Shown here: positions 23,700-31,785 of the stretch, one piece after another
How the letters are laid out: each line of letters opens with the position of its first letter
Numbering within the stretch: position 1 is the stretch's first letter
Assembly (NCBI RefSeq): GCF_000159135.1
Contig: NZ_GG667520.1
Span: forward strand, 374,519-436,451
Source of the DNA: Corynebacterium striatum ATCC 6940
Lineage (GTDB): Bacteria; Actinomycetota; Actinomycetes; Mycobacteriales; Mycobacteriaceae
Reading direction: 5' to 3'
DNA: 61,933 bases
Program-made: the position numbers and the translations under genes
Notes under the pieces: model-generated
The model's input: only the letters and a program-made list of their open reading frames with translations
Told to the model about the DNA's origin: nothing
The model's database searches: none

Positions 23700-23841
23700 G
23701 AGTCTTGGAGGGGAGTACCCCGCTCCACAGCGATGATCGTCAACACGGCAGCTCGGTTTTATTACCAGGGTTCCCGGTCTCGCTGGCCCGCGTCGAGCGG
23801 GTGGGGGAGACCTCCGGTCAATTTCGTAACCCGACCGGAGG
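23700..23841 (+). promoter_or_regulatory. yybP-ykoY (Mn2+) riboswitch of terC
   Basis: The conserved aptamer words are present in order: GGGGAGTA (23710-23717), ATCGTCAACACGG (23736-23748) and GGGGAGACC (23804-23812). The closing stem pairs TTGGAGG (23705-23711) with CCTCCGG (23811-23817). The same CCTCCGGTC (23811-23819) is a perfect complement of GACCGGAGG (23833-23841), which contains the terC Shine-Dalgarno. The ligand-bound fold should therefore free the ribosome site: an ON switch at translation. Family members sense Mn2+. Confidence 0.88.
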
Positions 23842-23851
23842 ATATTTATAT

Positions 23852-24970
23852 ATGCATGTCCCATTGTGGATCTGGGCGATCACCATCGTCGTCATTCTCG
23901 GATTTTTCATCTTTGATTTCTACAGCCACGTGCGATCCCCGCACGAGCCTTCCATCAAGGAATCCGGCTCCTGGACCCTGTTTTATATGGGCCTTGCCGT
24001 CATCTTCGGCGGAATCGTCTGGGTGCTGTGGGATCACGAGCACGCCATTCAGTTCTACACAGGCTGGGTGACTGAGCAGGCCTTGAGCGTGGACAACCTC
24101 TTCGTGTTCGCACTGATTATGGGCTCGTTCAAGATTCCTCGCCGCTTCCAGCAGAAGGTGCTGTTGATCGGTATCGTGTTGGCGCTGCTATTCCGCCTCA
24201 TCTTCATCATGCTCGGTGCTGCGATCATCCAGGCGTGGTCCGACGTGTTCTATCTGTTCGCAATCTTCCTTATCTACACCGCAGTCAAACTCATCATCGA
24301 TGAGATCCGCGACGCTGAGGAGACGGACCCCAACGACATGCTCGTCATCAAGTGGCTGCGCAAGGTCGTTCACGTGACGCCGCGCTACCACGGTGACAAA
24401 CTCACCCACCGCGAGGAATCCGGCCCGAAGAAGGGCAAGCTGGCTCTGACGCCACTGTTCGTGGCACTGACCGCTATTGGCCTCATCGACGTTATGTTCG
24501 CGTTTGACTCCATCCCGGCTATCTACGGCATTACTTCGGAGCCGTTCCTGGTCTTTACTACTAACGCGTTTGCCTTGATGGGCCTGCGCCAGATGTTCTT
24601 CCTGATTGATGGCCTCTTGGAGCGTCTGGTCTACCTGCCTTATGGCCTGGGCATCATCTTGGGCTTCATCGGCGTGAAGCTCCTCTTCCACGCGCTGCAC
24701 GAAAACAACCTTCCGTTCGTGAATGGCGGTGAAAACGTTGGCGGCATTCCAGAGATCCCGACCTTGATGTCCCTGCTGGTTATCGTGGGCGTCCTCGCGG
24801 TGACCGTTGCCGCCTCTGTTTTGAAGAGCAAGCGCGATGAGGCCCAGGGTGGTATCTCGATATCTCACAACCACTATGATTGGGACGAAGAGGGTAACAA
24901 GATAGTTCGCACCAAGAGCGGCGAGTTTGTAGGCAAAGCTGCGGACCTACCGCAGTCAGAATTGCCTTAA
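23852..24970 (+). CDS. TerC/Alx family membrane protein, probable Mn2+ exporter
   Basis: Integral membrane protein of 372 residues with about eight or nine helices. VTEQALSVDNLFVFALIMG and ALIGLIDVMFAFDSIPAI-like acidic segments (VALTAIGLIDVMFAFDSIPAIYGIT) carry the conserved membrane Asp/Asn residues of TerC proteins. Relatives (Alx, MeeF/MeeY) lower Mn2+ toxicity or load Mn2+ onto exported proteins. The Mn riboswitch in front strongly supports a manganese role. ATG 23852 lies 10 nt after GGAGG; the open frame back to 23684 runs through the riboswitch and is not coding. Confidence 0.9.
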   Translation: MHVPLWIWAITIVVILGFFIFDFYSHVRSPHEPSIKESGSWTLFYMGLAVIFGGIVWVLWDHEHAIQFYTGWVTEQALSVDNLFVFALIMGSFKIPRRFQQKVLLIGIVLALLFRLIFIMLGAAIIQAWSDVFYLFAIFLIYTAVKLIIDEIRDAEETDPNDMLVIKWLRKVVHVTPRYHGDKLTHREESGPKKGKLALTPLFVALTAIGLIDVMFAFDSIPAIYGITSEPFLVFTTNAFALMGLRQMFFLIDGLLERLVYLPYGLGIILGFIGVKLLFHALHENNLPFVNGGENVGGIPEIPTLMSLLVIVGVLAVTVAASVLKSKRDEAQGGISISHNHYDWDEEGNKIVRTKSGEFVGKAADLPQSELP

Positions 24971-25009
24971 ACCACAAGTTTAAGAGGCGTTTACACCGCA
25001 TCATAAAGG

Positions 25010-25042
25010 CCCGGAGAGAAACACTGTGCATTCCTCTCCGGG
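25010..25042 (+). terminator. Terminator of terC
   Basis: CCCGGAGAG (25010-25018) pairs with CTCTCCGGG (25034-25042), followed by TCTTAGCATTT. Confidence 0.8.
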
Positions 25043-25078
25043 TCTTAGCATTTATCGAGGTTGGGCGCTTACTAGCTA

Positions 25079-25372
25079 CTAGCTAAACGAGTTGATGACT
25101 GGATTCCACTCGCGGAAGTCGCGGGCGGTGACTGCGCCGGATGTAAAGAAAGGATCGTTGTCCATGGTTGCGGCAGCGTCTTCGATGGTGGCCGTCTCAT
25201 CCGTGAACTGGAGGATAATCAACGCGCCGCCCTTGGCATCTGGGAATGGTCCTGAGCCAAGAATCTTGCCTTCGGCATTGAGGCCGTTGATGAATTCGCG
25301 GTGCGCCGGACGGTTATCAGCGATGGCCGGATTTTCAGGGTCATATTCGTAGAGTGTTGCAATGTACTTCAT
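25079..25372 (-). CDS. YciI-like protein
   Basis: A ferredoxin-like-fold protein of 97 residues. The YciI pattern is visible: RPAHREFINGLNAEGKILGSGPF, with the conserved His, then GGALIILQFTD and the tail NDPFFTSGAVTARDFREWNPV, where the dimer-site Asp lies. The family has a suggested enzymatic site, but no settled function. The frame opens at 25381; ATG 25372 is chosen because TAAGAT is 7 nt upstream. Divergent from pgsA. Confidence 0.88.
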   Translation of the reverse strand: MKYIATLYEYDPENPAIADNRPAHREFINGLNAEGKILGSGPFPDAKGGALIILQFTDETATIEDAAATMDNDPFFTSGAVTARDFREWNPVINSFS

Positions 25373-25379
25373 GCCCCTC

Positions 25380-25385
25380 ATCTTA
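25380..25385 (-). promoter_or_regulatory. -10 box of the yciI-like gene, leaderless
   Basis: TAAGAT, 7 nt before ATG 25372. Confidence 0.6.
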
Positions 25386-25427
25386 GGGAGTTGGGGGAGT
25401 CAGCCGCAGGAGCTTCAACATGGCAGG

Positions 25428-25433
25428 TAGGAT
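25428..25433 (+). promoter_or_regulatory. -10 box of pgsA, leaderless
   Basis: TAGGAT, 7 nt before GTG 25441. This rules against the upstream ATG 25420. Confidence 0.6.
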
Positions 25434-25440
25434 TAGTCCC

Positions 25441-26022
25441 GTGAATGATTCTCAAGCTCAGCAAAAGGCAGCAGCGGCGTCGGATGTAAATCCCAACGTT
25501 TCCAACTGGAATCTGCCCAACGTCTTGACCAGCTTGCGAATTCTTTTTATCCCAGTCTTTGCATGGCTTGTCCTGGCGGACCATGAGTGGTGGGCGTTTG
25601 GCCTATTTGTGGCTTTGATGATCACGGACAAGCTGGACGGCGACATTGCTCGTTCCCGCGGTCTGATTACAAACTTTGGCAAGATTGCTGACCCCATCGC
25701 AGATAAAGCACTGATGACGGCTGCATTCGTCTGTCTCAATATCATCGGTGTGCTGCCTGTGTGGGTGACGGTGGTTATCCTGGTGCGCGAGTTCGGCATT
25801 ACCTTGTGGCGCATGGCTTTGCTGCGCCAGGGCAAGGTGGTCCCGGCATCTAAGGGTGGCAAGCTAAAGACTGTTCTCCAAACCATCGCCGTTGCCATGT
25901 ACCTGTGCCCGCTACCGAGCTGGATGGATATCCCTACCTTTGTGGTCATGCTGGCGGCAGTTGTGGTCACCGTGGTCACCGGTGTGCAGTACCTCATTGA
26001 CGGTAGGAAGCAGAATTGCTAA
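25441..26022 (+). CDS. pgsA: CDP-diacylglycerol-glycerol-3-phosphate 3-phosphatidyltransferase
   Basis: Makes phosphatidylglycerol phosphate at the membrane. It has 193 residues and about four or five helices. NLPNVLTSLRILFIPVF precedes the CDP-alcohol phosphotransferase motif D-x2-DG-x2-AR-x8-G-x3-D-x3-D, seen as DKLDGDIARSRGLITNFGKIADPIADK. GTG 25441 is favoured over ATG 25420 by the -10 spacing. Its stop overlaps the cinA ATG by one base. C. glutamicum has more than one CDP-alcohol transferase, and this position matches the copy named pgsA2. Confidence 0.92.
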   Translation: MNDSQAQQKAAAASDVNPNVSNWNLPNVLTSLRILFIPVFAWLVLADHEWWAFGLFVALMITDKLDGDIARSRGLITNFGKIADPIADKALMTAAFVCLNIIGVLPVWVTVVILVREFGITLWRMALLRQGKVVPASKGGKLKTVLQTIAVAMYLCPLPSWMDIPTFVVMLAAVVVTVVTGVQYLIDGRKQNC

Positions 26023-26501
26023 TGGATTCTCTGGCTAGCCAAGTAGTTGAAACGCTCAAGCGGCGCCGGGAAACCGTGGCGTTTTGCGAGTCTCTGACTG
26101 CTGGCCTAGCCGCGGCCACCGTGGCCACCGTGCCCGGCGCCTCTGCAGTGTTGCGCGGGGGATTGGTTACCTACGCAACCGAGGTAAAGTCCCATTTCTT
26201 GCACGTTCCTCTGGAGCAGCTGGAGGAACGGGGCGTGGTTTCCGCGTCGACGGCGCAGGAGATGGCCGTGGCTGCCGCCCGTGAGACTGGCGCGGATTGG
26301 GCGGTCTCGCTAACTGGTGTCGCAGGCCCTGATACTCAGGAGGGCAAACCCGCGGGCACGGTATTCGTAGGGATTGTGGGTCCCAGCGTTGAACCAACGG
26401 CGATTCAGACGGAGCACCTTTCTGGCTCGCGCGACGAGATTCGAACGGGTGCTGTAGCCGCAGCATTGAGCCTGCTTCTATCAACTTTGGAAGAAAATTA
26501 G
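26022..26501 (+). CDS. CinA C-terminal domain protein, nicotinamide-nucleotide amidase
   Basis: A stand-alone CinA-C domain (PncC type) of 159 residues that deamidates nicotinamide mononucleotide for NAD recycling. CESLTAGLAAATVATVPGASAVLRGG, YATEVK and the SLTGVAGPD motif with PAGTVFVG are typical. The N-terminal MoCF domain of full-length CinA is absent, which is common. ATG 26022 overlaps the pgsA stop; TTG 26016 is less likely. Confidence 0.92.
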   Translation: MDSLASQVVETLKRRRETVAFCESLTAGLAAATVATVPGASAVLRGGLVTYATEVKSHFLHVPLEQLEERGVVSASTAQEMAVAAARETGADWAVSLTGVAGPDTQEGKPAGTVFVGIVGPSVEPTAIQTEHLSGSRDEIRTGAVAAALSLLLSTLEEN

Positions 26502-26508
26502 CACTGTC

Positions 26509-26537
26509 GGGAACAAAGTGCTGACTTAGCACGTTAT
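26509..26537 (+). promoter_or_regulatory. SigH-type promoter of clgR
   Basis: GGGAACA (26509-26515), 16 nt, then CGTTAT (26532-26537). This matches the corynebacterial SigH consensus GGAA/GTT, and the predicted start is at or next to the clgR ATG. ECF-sigma control of clgR is known in C. glutamicum. Confidence 0.65.
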
Positions 26538-26542
26538 ACAGG

Positions 26543-26917
26543 ATGATGAACACTACAACAGCACTTCTTGAAAAGCCTTTAAACGCCACCCAGGCGCGGG
26601 TACCGGGTGCCGTCGAAACCCCTAAACGCGCTCCGGAACCGCTCCTTCGTGAGGCTTTGGGGCTCACGCTCCGCGCCTTCCGCGCTGACAAGGGCGTGAC
26701 TCTCCGCGAGCTCGCCGGCGTGGCCCGTGTATCCCCGGGTTACCTCTCCGAGCTAGAGCGTGGACGCAAGGAAGTATCTTCAGAGCTTCTGGCATCTGTC
26801 TGCCATGCACTCGAGGTAAGCGTTGCTGACGTTCTCATTGAGGCAGCGGGCTACATGGCACTGCCGTCGATGGATGAGGAACTGGCGTCGACTGCCCCTG
26901 CAGCATCTGAGCTCTAA
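26543..26917 (+). CDS. clgR: ClgR, transcriptional activator of protease genes
   Basis: XRE-family regulator of clpP1P2, clpC and other stress genes. It has 124 residues. The helix-turn-helix spans about residues 42-95: LRAFRADKGVTLRELAGVARVSPGYLSELERGRKEVSSELLASVCHALEV. In relatives ClgR is itself a Clp substrate; here the C-terminus ends ASEL. Two adjacent ATGs (26543, 26546) are possible; the second fits a leaderless start better. Followed by pspA, as in mycobacteria and C. glutamicum. Confidence 0.9.
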   Translation: MMNTTTALLEKPLNATQARVPGAVETPKRAPEPLLREALGLTLRAFRADKGVTLRELAGVARVSPGYLSELERGRKEVSSELLASVCHALEVSVADVLIEAAGYMALPSMDEELASTAPAASEL

Positions 26918-26929
26918 CTAGCTTTTAAT

Positions 26930-26984
26930 AGCCCGCGCTCCACAGCGAACTTTATGCCCTAGGCAACGCAGTGAGGCGCGGGCT
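26930..26984 (+). terminator. Hairpin between clgR and pspA
   Basis: AGCCCGCGC (26930-26938) pairs with GCGCGGGCT (26976-26984). There is no U tract, so termination is probably partial. Confidence 0.4.
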
Positions 26985-26988
26985 TCGC

Positions 26989-26994
26989 TAGTAT
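26989..26994 (+). promoter_or_regulatory. Candidate -10 box of pspA
   Basis: TAGTAT (or overlapping TATAGA), giving a leader of about 58 nt that ends in AGGAAGG. Confidence 0.4.
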
Positions 26995-27058
26995 AGAGAA
27001 CCGGAGAAATACTTTTTCAGAAAATTTTGAAAGCTAATTAGGAAGGCCCCAGAATACA

Positions 27059-27919
27059 ATGGCGAATCCATTCGTAAAGGCATGGAAGTACTTGATGGCA
27101 CTCTTCGATTCCAAGATCGAAGAAAATGCTGATCCGAAGGTTCAGATCGAGCAGGCTATCGAGGAAGCACAGCGTCAGCACCAGGAGCTTTCGCAGCAGG
27201 CAGCTGCTGTCATTGGTAACCAGCGTCAGCTGGAGATGCAGCTTAACCGTCGCCTGAGCGAAATTGAGAAGCTGCAGGGCAATACCCGCCAGGCTCTAGA
27301 GCTCGCTGATAAAGCTCGTGCTGCAGGTGACGCAACCAAGGCCACCGAGTACGAGAACGCTGCGGAGGCTTTCGCTGCACAGCTCGTTACTGCTGAGCAG
27401 TCTGTAGAGGACACCAAGAAGCTTCACGATCAGGCACTTCAGCAGGCTGAGCAGGCTAAGAAGGCTGTCGAGCGCAACGGCATGGCTCTGCGTGAGAAGG
27501 TCAACGAGCGCTCCAAGCTGCTGTCTCAGCTTGAGCAGGCCAAGATGCAGGAGAAGGTCTCCGAGTCGCTTAACTCCATGAACGAGCTGACCGCGAACGG
27601 CAACTCCCCTTCGCTGGATTCTGTGCGTGACAAGATTGAGCGCCGCTACACCAAGGCATTGGGCCAGGCTGAGCTCGCCGAGAACTCCGTTTCTAATCGC
27701 ATGCACGAGATTGAGCAGGCTGGCGTTCAGCTCGCAGGCCACTCCCGTCTCGAGCAGATTCGTGCTGAAATGAACACCACCAAGGCTGTGGAGGGCAACC
27801 CCCAGCAGGCAATCGAGGGCAACCGCACTGCTGGTTCCGCTGCTGACAAGGCAGCTCAGCCAAATGCTGCAGCTGATGATGCTGTCCAGGCTCGTCTCCG
27901 CGAGTTGCGCGGCGAGTAA
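27059..27919 (+). CDS. pspA: PspA/IM30 family membrane-stress protein
   Basis: Coiled-coil ESCRT-III-like protein that binds stressed membranes. The 286 residues are mostly helical and rich in Gln/Ala/Glu, with the N-terminal amphipathic segment [35 protein letters not shown] typical of the family. The C-terminal ~50 residues are Ala/Asn-rich and end RLRELRGE. It follows ClgR; in mycobacteria ClgR and PspA act in one envelope-stress circuit. Own promoter likely. Confidence 0.92.
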   Translation: MANPFVKAWKYLMALFDSKIEENADPKVQIEQAIEEAQRQHQELSQQAAAVIGNQRQLEMQLNRRLSEIEKLQGNTRQALELADKARAAGDATKATEYENAAEAFAAQLVTAEQSVEDTKKLHDQALQQAEQAKKAVERNGMALREKVNERSKLLSQLEQAKMQEKVSESLNSMNELTANGNSPSLDSVRDKIERRYTKALGQAELAENSVSNRMHEIEQAGVQLAGHSRLEQIRAEMNTTKAVEGNPQQAIEGNRTAGSAADKAAQPNAAADDAVQARLRELRGE

Positions 27920-27961
27920 GCCTTAATTGACGCTACGAAAGTAGCCGATAGCCTCGAGCAT

Positions 27962-28005
27962 AGGAAGGGCCTCACCCTTGGCATCCGCCGGGTGAGGCCC
28001 TTCCT
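27962..28005. terminator. Bidirectional terminator between pspA and bioN
   Basis: Perfect 16-bp stem AGGAAGGGCCTCACCC/GGGTGAGGCCCTTCCT with a 12-nt loop, between convergent genes. Confidence 0.85.
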
Positions 28006-28070
28006 GCATGTAGTGAGTTTCTGGGGACTGAAACTCGGGTTCCAAATTCATGGAGCTACTCTTGCTAGCG

Positions 28071-28685
28071 CTAATCGCCGACGCCGCGGGCTTGCAGGGC
28101 CTCACCCATGGCCTGGGCGCGGCGGATAGAGCGGATGACCACCGGTGTACCGAAGGCGAGCAGTGACGTGCCGGCGCCGCGTGCTTTGCGGGCGTCGAGG
28201 ACTTCATTGACTGTGCCGAGCATTAGCGGCAACAGACGGATTGTCAGCGACATGGCAAGGCTGAGGTTTTCTACCGGCAGTCCGAGTTTCGCGAAAGGCT
28301 GTAGTGCCCGCTCGAAAGACTCCATCATGTCTGAAACCTTGGTAGTCAAGGTCAGCAAAACGGCCGCGATGATTGAGGCATAGACACTAAAAAACATCAC
28401 CACTGCGGTGACAAAGTCCTTTTGCCACCACTGAAACGCGGCTAGGGCCAGCAAGAGATAAAGAGGCGGCAAAAGTTGGCCCCATGCCACACTGATAGGG
28501 ATACGTGCAATGGGGTAGTAAGCCACTGCTATCGCGGCGGCGCCGATCGCGGTGGGAATGGATTTAGCCCACAGTGTGGTGACCACAATGAATGTAATGA
28601 GAACCACAAACTTCACCCACGTCGGACACCGGTGGATGATGGTGTCGGCATCAACGTAATAGCCAAGGGGGATGTTTTTCGGCAC
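28071..28685 (-). CDS. bioN: Biotin ECF transporter transmembrane subunit (EcfT)
   Basis: CbiQ/EcfT-family membrane protein of 204 residues with about five helices. Near the C-terminus lies the coupling helix with two Ala-Arg-Gly motifs (DARKARGAGT and ALQARGVGD), which dock to the ATPase. Works with BioM and BioY to import biotin, which corynebacteria cannot make. Last gene of the bioYMN operon, separated from bioM by 75 bp. Confidence 0.93.
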   Translation of the reverse strand: MPKNIPLGYYVDADTIIHRCPTWVKFVVLITFIVVTTLWAKSIPTAIGAAAIAVAYYPIARIPISVAWGQLLPPLYLLLALAAFQWWQKDFVTAVVMFFSVYASIIAAVLLTLTTKVSDMMESFERALQPFAKLGLPVENLSLAMSLTIRLLPLMLGTVNEVLDARKARGAGTSLLAFGTPVVIRSIRRAQAMGEALQARGVGD

Positions 28686-28760
28686 GGCTGGCTTCCTACT
28701 TCACAAAGAGTTTTGGTTGGGGCGATTGCTGAGTGGGTCGGTTCTTTTAAGCTGACTTCT

Positions 28761-29453
28761 TTAGCGCGGCCGTGAGGCCATGAGTTTGCGGTAGAAGGTA
28801 ATGACCTCCTCGGGTGCGCCGTCGGCAGCGATCTTGTGGTCATTGATGCAGATGACGCGGTCGAAGTCATTGATGAATTCGAGGTCGTGGGTGACCACGA
28901 TGAGCTGTTGCTCAAGTGCCGCGAACTCACGCCGGATGCGGTCACGGTTGCGTAGGTCGAGCAAGGTTGTCGGCTCGTCGGCGATGATGAGCGACGGGTC
29001 CATGACTAGTACAGCCGCCAGCGCAAGCAATTGTTTCTGACCACCTGACAGCGTGTGTGGTGATTGCTCCGCTAGATGTGAGAGCCCGAATCTCTCGAGG
29101 GCGGCGTCGACACGCGCCTTCTTTTCTTCCTTAGCTAGTTTCATGCGACGCAAGGAAAAGGCGACGTCGTCACGCACATTTGGCATCACGATTTGGTTCT
29201 CTGCATCGGAGAATACGAAACCCACTTTGCGGCGGACTTCTTTGCCGCTCTTCGCTACATCGACGGAGTCGACAAGCACTGTGCCCGTAGTTGGCTCACC
29301 CAAACCATTGATGAGACGCGTCAGCGTGGACTTGCCCCCACCGTTGGCACCGATGATTCCAATGCGCTGCTCACTGAGGGTCAGGTTGATATCAGAAAGG
29401 ATCTCCTTGTCCTCGAAAGAGACGCAGACCCCTTGAAATTCGATTGTTGGCAT
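28761..29453 (-). CDS. bioM: Biotin ECF transporter ATPase (EcfA)
   Basis: ABC ATPase of 230 residues. Walker A GANGGGKST, Q-loop FVFSDAENQI, signature LSGGQKQ and Walker B LIIADEPTTLLD are intact, as is the switch His (VTHD). It starts 5 bp after the bioY stop, in one operon. It powers uptake of biotin through BioY. Confidence 0.95.
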   Translation of the reverse strand: MPTIEFQGVCVSFEDKEILSDINLTLSEQRIGIIGANGGGKSTLTRLINGLGEPTTGTVLVDSVDVAKSGKEVRRKVGFVFSDAENQIVMPNVRDDVAFSLRRMKLAKEEKKARVDAALERFGLSHLAEQSPHTLSGGQKQLLALAAVLVMDPSLIIADEPTTLLDLRNRDRIRREFAALEQQLIVVTHDLEFINDFDRVICINDHKIAADGAPEEVITFYRKLMASRPR

Positions 29454-29458
29454 AGTGC

Positions 29459-30049
29459 TTAAGCCGCGGATTCAGCCTTCTTTGTCACAGGCTTGCGGCC
29501 CATGAGATCAGGGAAAGCTGAGTGCACACCGATGGCGATGATGATCATGATCACCAGCTTGAGCGCATCTGGGCCGAGGAATGGGATCTGTGCCAGGGCA
29601 GCTTCTCCCCAGCCCATGCCCGCGCGCAGCGCCAGGCCGACGGTGCCGCAAGCGTACTGAACGAGCAAGCTGACAAAGCCGGCGACGGTAATCATGATGG
29701 CAAGGCCTGTCTTGTTGCGCGGTGCACGGTAAGCCACAGCGCCGCCGATGGCAGGGGAGATGAGGTAGCCCACGATGTAGCCAACGGTTGGGCCAGGCAG
29801 GGCGCTGATGACGCTACGTCCGCCAGCAAGGACCGGAAGGCCTACGAGGCCGAGAAGGATAAACAGCAGGCCCACGAAGAATCCGCGGCGACCGCCAAGA
29901 ACTAGACCCGCCAGGGTGATGACGGCGTTCTGGATAACGATGGGAACACCGGAGACAGGACTTGGAATGGAAACGAACGCAAAAACGATGATGAGAGCGG
30001 TAAAGACTGCAACGTATGCGATGTCAGTCGCGACAGAGTTCTTTTTCAT
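29459..30049 (-). CDS. bioY: Biotin transporter substrate-binding subunit (EcfS)
   Basis: Six-helix membrane protein of 196 residues that captures biotin. VLGGRRGFFVGLLFILLGLVGLPVLAGG and the PGPTVGYIVGYLISPAIGG motif are the BioY signature. First gene of bioYMN. A TAATCT box lies 7 nt before its ATG, and a BioQ-type palindrome is about 50 bp upstream, so biotin-dependent repression is likely. Confidence 0.95.
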   Translation of the reverse strand: MKKNSVATDIAYVAVFTALIIVFAFVSIPSPVSGVPIVIQNAVITLAGLVLGGRRGFFVGLLFILLGLVGLPVLAGGRSVISALPGPTVGYIVGYLISPAIGGAVAYRAPRNKTGLAIMITVAGFVSLLVQYACGTVGLALRAGMGWGEAALAQIPFLGPDALKLVIMIIIAIGVHSAFPDLMGRKPVTKKAESAA

Positions 30050-30056
30050 GGTGGGG

Positions 30057-30062
30057 AGATTA
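30057..30062 (-). promoter_or_regulatory. -10 box of bioYMN, leaderless
   Basis: TAATCT, 7 nt before the bioY ATG (30049). Confidence 0.65.
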
Positions 30063-30096
30063 CACGTTTGCCAACGAAGCAGGAAACCGGCAGTTT

Positions 30097-30109
30097 TGAA
30101 CAGCGTTCA
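30097..30109. promoter_or_regulatory. Putative BioQ operator
   Basis: Perfect palindrome TGAAC-AGC-GTTCA, matching the TGAAC-N3-GTTAC-type motif known for the TetR-family repressor BioQ of C. glutamicum. It lies between bioY and the divergent DUF3046 gene. Confidence 0.7.
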
Positions 30110-30182
30110 ACGTGGGGTTTCGGCGGCGCTCTATGCCCTAGATGGGGGACTTGTCCTAGGGAGGGTGTGCAAGGCCGCCCTG

Positions 30183-30188
30183 TAGGAT
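30183..30188 (+). promoter_or_regulatory. -10 box of the DUF3046 gene, leaderless
   Basis: TAGGAT, 7 nt before ATG 30196. It excludes the ATG at 30187, which lies inside the box. Confidence 0.6.
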
Positions 30189-30195
30189 GGCTGGC

Positions 30196-30411
30196 ATGCG
30201 ATTGACGGAATATCACCAACTGGTTGTCGACGAGTTCGGCGAGTCCGAGGGGAAGTGGATTAGCCATTCCCATGTACTAGCAAAATATGGTGAGACCGCC
30301 GACGAGCTAATAGAGCGAGGTGTTGACCCGGGCGACGTGTGGGACGGATTGTGCGATGACTTTGACGCTCCCGAAGAAAGGCGCCTTGGGGTCGACTATC
30401 CAACCTTGTAA
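30196..30411 (+). CDS. DUF3046 family protein
   Basis: Small actinobacterial protein of 71 residues beginning MRLTEYHQLVVDEFGE and containing ELIERGVDPGDVWDGLCDDFDAPEERR, the DUF3046 signature. It is regularly found just upstream of recA in actinobacteria. Acidic, no membrane segment, no known role. Read from its own leaderless promoter. Confidence 0.9.
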   Translation: MRLTEYHQLVVDEFGESEGKWISHSHVLAKYGETADELIERGVDPGDVWDGLCDDFDAPEERRLGVDYPTL

Positions 30412-30490
30412 TCGTTAGCTCGGCCTTTCGAACGCGTTGAAACCTTTATGGCCTGAAAATAGAACAGACACGTTGAATTTGAGTGGAAAT

Positions 30491-30506
30491 TCGAACATCT
30501 GTGTGT
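30491..30506 (+). promoter_or_regulatory. LexA (SOS) box of recA
   Basis: TCGAACATCTGTGTGT: the left half matches TCGAAMA-N2-TGTTCGA fully, while the right half keeps TGT. About 150 bp before the recA start. Confidence 0.6.
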
Positions 30507-30651
30507 GTATTGTTGTGGGGGATGTCAGGCTGATTCGATAGCTTTTGTCTGTCGGCGGAACCAATGTTGCGCAATAACAGTCTAAAAAGAAGAACTCGCG
30601 CTCATCGGCGCGTGAATCATTCTGCGTAAATAATCAAAGTTAGGGAAATAA

Positions 30652-31785
30652 ATGGCAACCAAGAAGAAGTCCACTGCCGCGGCAGCTAAAGGTGATGACC
30701 GCCAAAAGGCTCTTGACGCCGCAATGGCGATGATTGAGAAGGATTTTGGTAAAGGCGCAGTCATGCGTCTGGGTGATGACGAACGCCCGCCAATCCAGGC
30801 GATCTCCTCCGGTAATACCGCGATCGATATTGCTCTGGGTATCGGCGGTTTCCCGCGCGGCCGTATCGTTGAGATTTACGGTCCTGAGTCTTCCGGTAAG
30901 ACAACTGTTGCGTTGCACGCCATTGCTTCTGCACAGAAGGACGGCGGCATTGCCGCCTTTATCGATGCGGAGCACGCATTGGATCCGGAATACGCCCGTC
31001 TGCTGGGCGTAGACACCGACAACCTCTTGGTCTCCCAGCCGGATACTGGTGAGCAGGCGCTGGAAATCGCGGACATGCTTGTTCGTTCCGGCGCTATTGA
31101 CATCATCGTTATTGACTCCGTGGCAGCGCTGACCCCGAAGGCAGAAATTGAGGGCGAGATGGGTGACTCCCATGTGGGTCTCCAAGCTCGTCTGATGTCC
31201 CAGGCTTTGCGCAAGATGACCGGTGCGCTTTATAACTCCGGCACTACCGCAATCTTCATTAACCAGCTGCGCGAGAAGATTGGTGTCATGTTCGGTTCGC
31301 CGGAGACCACCACCGGTGGTAAGGCACTGAAGTTCTACGCGTCTGTCCGTTGCGACATCCGCCGCATTCAGACCCTGAAGGACGGCCAGGATGCAATTGG
31401 TAACCGCACCAAGATCAAGATCGTGAAGAACAAAGTCTCCCCACCATTCAAGATTGCCGAGTTCGACATCATGTACGGCGAGGGCATTTCTAGGGAGTCC
31501 TCCATCATCGATTTGGGCGTGGAACATGGCTTCATCAAGAAGTCCGGTTCCTGGTTTACCTATGAAGGTGACCAGCTCGGTCAGGGTAAGGAGAAGGCGC
31601 GTAACTTCTTGAAGGAAAACAAGGACCTCGCTGACGAGATCGAGAAGAAGATCTTCAACAAGTTGGGGATCGGCTCTGGTGCGACTACCGACGAAGACAT
31701 TCCAATGGACGTGCCAGGTGCGGATGATCCGCTAACTGATGAGGCAGTCGACTTGGTGCCAAACGTCGACTTTGACGACGAATAA
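30652..31785 (+). CDS. recA: Recombinase RecA
   Basis: DNA strand-exchange ATPase and LexA co-protease. It has 377 residues. Walker A GPESSGKT is at 77-84, the MAW-type [12 protein letters not shown] follows, with Walker [11 protein letters not shown] and the L2 region [12 protein letters not shown]. There is no intein, unlike M. tuberculosis. AGGGAAA precedes the ATG. The stop is followed directly by recX. The upstream SOS box fits LexA control. Confidence 0.98.
   Translation: MATKKKSTAAAAKGDDRQKALDAAMAMIEKDFGKGAVMRLGDDERPPIQAISSGNTAIDIALGIGGFPRGRIVEIYGPESSGKTTVALHAIASAQKDGGIAAFIDAEHALDPEYARLLGVDTDNLLVSQPDTGEQALEIADMLVRSGAIDIIVIDSVAALTPKAEIEGEMGDSHVGLQARLMSQALRKMTGALYNSGTTAIFINQLREKIGVMFGSPETTTGGKALKFYASVRCDIRRIQTLKDGQDAIGNRTKIKIVKNKVSPPFKIAEFDIMYGEGISRESSIIDLGVEHGFIKKSGSWFTYEGDQLGQGKEKARNFLKENKDLADEIEKKIFNKLGIGSGATTDEDIPMDVPGADDPLTDEAVDLVPNVDFDDE

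Noticed and set aside
23684..23851. Open reading frame extending terC upstream by 56 codons
   Set aside because: It runs through the riboswitch aptamer and promoter; homology begins at ATG 23852, which has a well-placed ribosome site.
27923..28207. Minus-strand open frame of 94 codons between pspA and bioN
   Set aside because: It overlaps the bioN 3' end and the bidirectional terminator; composition is Ala/Ser/Pro-rich with no homology.
30412..30651. Small RNA or tRNA in the recA upstream region
   Set aside because: No cloverleaf or terminator pattern found; only the SOS box and weak hairpins.
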